From Pseudomonadota bacterium (GTDB lineage Bacteria > Pseudomonadota > Gammaproteobacteria > GCA-001735895), in NCBI GenBank assembly GCA_022545625.1, contig JACZQS010000012.1, forward strand, positions 1 to 16,098: a stretch of DNA of 16,098 nucleotides, in the 5' to 3' direction. A program made the position numbers and the translations under genes. The notes beneath the pieces are model-generated. The model saw nothing but the letters and a program-made list of their open reading frames with translations. It did no database searches and was not told the origin of the DNA. Positions 14,916 through 16,098 of this stretch are shown in pieces (positions within the stretch are counted from its first letter, which is position 1; each line of letters opens with the position of its first letter).

Positions 14916-14938
14916 CCTCCCCCTGCTGTCGCAACCTT
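14893..14938 (-). promoter_or_regulatory. Intercistronic hairpin between gapA and pgk
   Basis: AAGGTTGCGA (14893-14902) pairs perfectly with TCGCAACCTT (14929-14938). After one A-C mismatch in the minus-strand RNA, three more pairs (AGC/GCT) extend the stem and leave an 18-nt loop holding AGGGGGAGGATG. No U-tract follows, so it is a poor intrinsic terminator. An mRNA-stabilising, processing or translation-control role is more likely. Confidence 0.6.
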
Positions 14939-14970
14939 TAGTTTACTGGCGTTGGTGATTGAACACTTAC

Positions 14971-15966
14971 TTATCGAGAGATAACCCGGGCCATTTCAAC
15001 CACTTTACAGGAGTATCCCCACTCGTTATCGTACCAGGAAATTAACTTGACGAAATTCCTGTCCAAGGCAATACCTGCCTCGGCATCGAAGGTCGAGGTA
15101 CAGGATTCGCCACGAAAATCTGTCGATACCACCTTGTCTTCGGTGTAGGCGAGCACGCCTTTCATCGGGCCTTCCGAGGCCTTTTTCATCGCCGCACAAA
15201 TATCCTCGTAGCTGGCCTCCTTTTCCAGCTCTACAGTCAGGTCAATAACGGACACGTCAGAGGTAGGTACCCTGAACGCCATGCCGGTCAATTTACCATT
15301 CAGCTCGGGCAATACTACGCCGACTGCTTTAGCAGCACCGGTTGACGACGGGATAATATTTTCGAGAATACCGCGTCCACCGCGCCAGTCTTTCGTCGAG
15401 GGTCCGTCGACTACTTTTTGAGATGCAGTGACGGCGTGGACAGTGGTCATCAGGCCACGCTTCAGGCCGAAATTATCATGGATTACCTTGGCAACTGGCG
15501 CCAGGCAATTGGTGGTACAGGATGCATTCGAAATAATTGCCTCCCCGGCATAACTATCGTCGTTGACACCATAGACGAACATCGGCGTATCGTCCTTGGA
15601 CGGCGCTGTCATAATGACTTTTTTAGCGCCGGCGTCGATATGTTTTTGCGCGGTTTCCTTGGTGAGGAATAATCCGGTTGATTCGATCACAACATCGGCA
15701 TTGACCTCGTTCCATTTGAGTTGCGATGGATCACGTTCGGCAGTCAGCCGAATACTCCTGCCATCAACCACCAGGGTATTTCCCTCAATTGCTACCTCAC
15801 CCCTAAAGCGACCATGAACCGAGTCGTGGGTCAACAGATAGGCGAGGTAGTCCGGGTCGAGTAAATCATTAATGCCAACGACCTCTATGTCGTCAAAATT
15901 TTGTGCAGCACGGAAAACCATGCGTCCAATGCGACCAAAACCGTTGATACCAACTCGAATTGTCAT
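14971..15966 (-). CDS. gapA: Glyceraldehyde-3-phosphate dehydrogenase, type I
   Basis: Oxidises glyceraldehyde 3-phosphate to 1,3-bisphosphoglycerate with NAD+. The 331-residue protein starts with the Rossmann motif INGFGRIGR (7-15). D34 in GINDL points to NAD rather than NADP preference. The catalytic motif SNASCTTN carries C150, and H177 is the partner base in TTVHAVT. The usual C-terminal WYDNEWGYS is also present. ATG 15966 has AGGAG 10 nt upstream (in TTTAGGAGATATACTGT). It is the first gene of the gapA-pgk-pyk unit. The 132 nt upstream contain no clear sigma-70 promoter and no start of another gene; transketolase, a frequent upstream neighbour in gammaproteobacteria, is not visible before the window ends. 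Confidence 0.97.
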   Translation of the reverse strand: MTIRVGINGFGRIGRMVFRAAQNFDDIEVVGINDLLDPDYLAYLLTHDSVHGRFRGEVAIEGNTLVVDGRSIRLTAERDPSQLKWNEVNADVVIESTGLFLTKETAQKHIDAGAKKVIMTAPSKDDTPMFVYGVNDDSYAGEAIISNASCTTNCLAPVAKVIHDNFGLKRGLMTTVHAVTASQKVVDGPSTKDWRGGRGILENIIPSSTGAAKAVGVVLPELNGKLTGMAFRVPTSDVSVIDLTVELEKEASYEDICAAMKKASEGPMKGVLAYTEDKVVSTDFRGESCTSTFDAEAGIALDRNFVKLISWYDNEWGYSCKVVEMARVISR

Positions 15967-16018
15967 ACAGTATATCTCCTAAATTAAAATGATGATTGTT
16001 GTCGTGATTTCTTACTTA

Positions 16019-16098
16019 AGGAACCTCTGATTAATTCTGGGTGAATCGGGTTGTGATCCAAAATGATCAAGTTCGAGGCGTGGAACGCAAGGCCGCTC
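16019..16098. repeat. Probable end of a dispersed repeat or MITE-like element, cut by the window edge
   Basis: From AGGAACCTCTGATTAATTC onward the sequence has no reading frame that I recognise, and it resembles dispersed intergenic repeats in proteobacteria whose ends begin GGAACCTCTGA. It includes GATCCAAAATGATC, a small inverted repeat. The partner end, if any, is outside the window. Judged from memory of the string only. Confidence 0.3.

Overview
The window looks like chromosomal DNA of a free-living, probably marine or sediment gammaproteobacterium. This is inferred from moderate GC content, a gap-pgk-pyk glycolytic run, an ATP-type PEP carboxykinase, a DMSP-lyase-like cupin and REP/BIME-type palindromes. 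No taxonomic marker is present, so the assignment is an inference. Coding density is high: no gene-free stretch exceeds about 220 bases. I saw no tRNA, rRNA, CRISPR array or intact transposase gene.

Layout. (1) 10-3466, plus strand: a class III acetylornithine-type aminotransferase, pckA, and a small membrane methyltransferase of the isoprenylcysteine/phospholipid type. (2) 3498-6927, minus strand, transcribed right to left: an internally deleted metallo-beta-lactamase-fold gene that keeps its signal peptide but has lost its metal site, then a DddQ-like cupin, an MmuM-type homocysteine S-methyltransferase, a GhrA-like 2-hydroxyacid dehydrogenase and a YiiD-type hotdog thioesterase. The last four are spaced by -7 to +19 nt and look like one operon. 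(3) 7050-8552, plus strand: a divergent, unusually long cysteine-desulfurase-like class V aminotransferase. (4) 8560-11992, minus strand: aldehyde dehydrogenase, iron-type alcohol dehydrogenase and a PhzF-family isomerase, closely spaced. (5) 12054-12169: a head-to-head pair of REP-like palindromes. (6) 12210-15966, minus strand: gapA-pgk-pyk. An extensive hairpin and a possible 20-residue leader ORF lie between gapA and pgk, and pgk and pyk share an ATGA overlap. The right edge (about 16019-16098) looks like part of a dispersed repeat.

How the genes may work together. gapA/pgk/pyk (lower glycolysis) and pckA (gluconeogenic entry) are core carbon metabolism. The most interesting part is the cupin-mmuM-ghrA-thioesterase operon. 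The cupin carries every residue I remember as active-site or metal-binding in the DMSP lyase DddQ. The next gene belongs to a family that moves a methyl group from the sulfonium compound S-methylmethionine to homocysteine. I propose that the operon handles sulfonium compounds (DMSP, S-methylmethionine or relatives). The nearby iron-type alcohol dehydrogenase and aldehyde dehydrogenase could process C3 products, but that link is only by proximity. Substrates cannot be settled from sequence alone.
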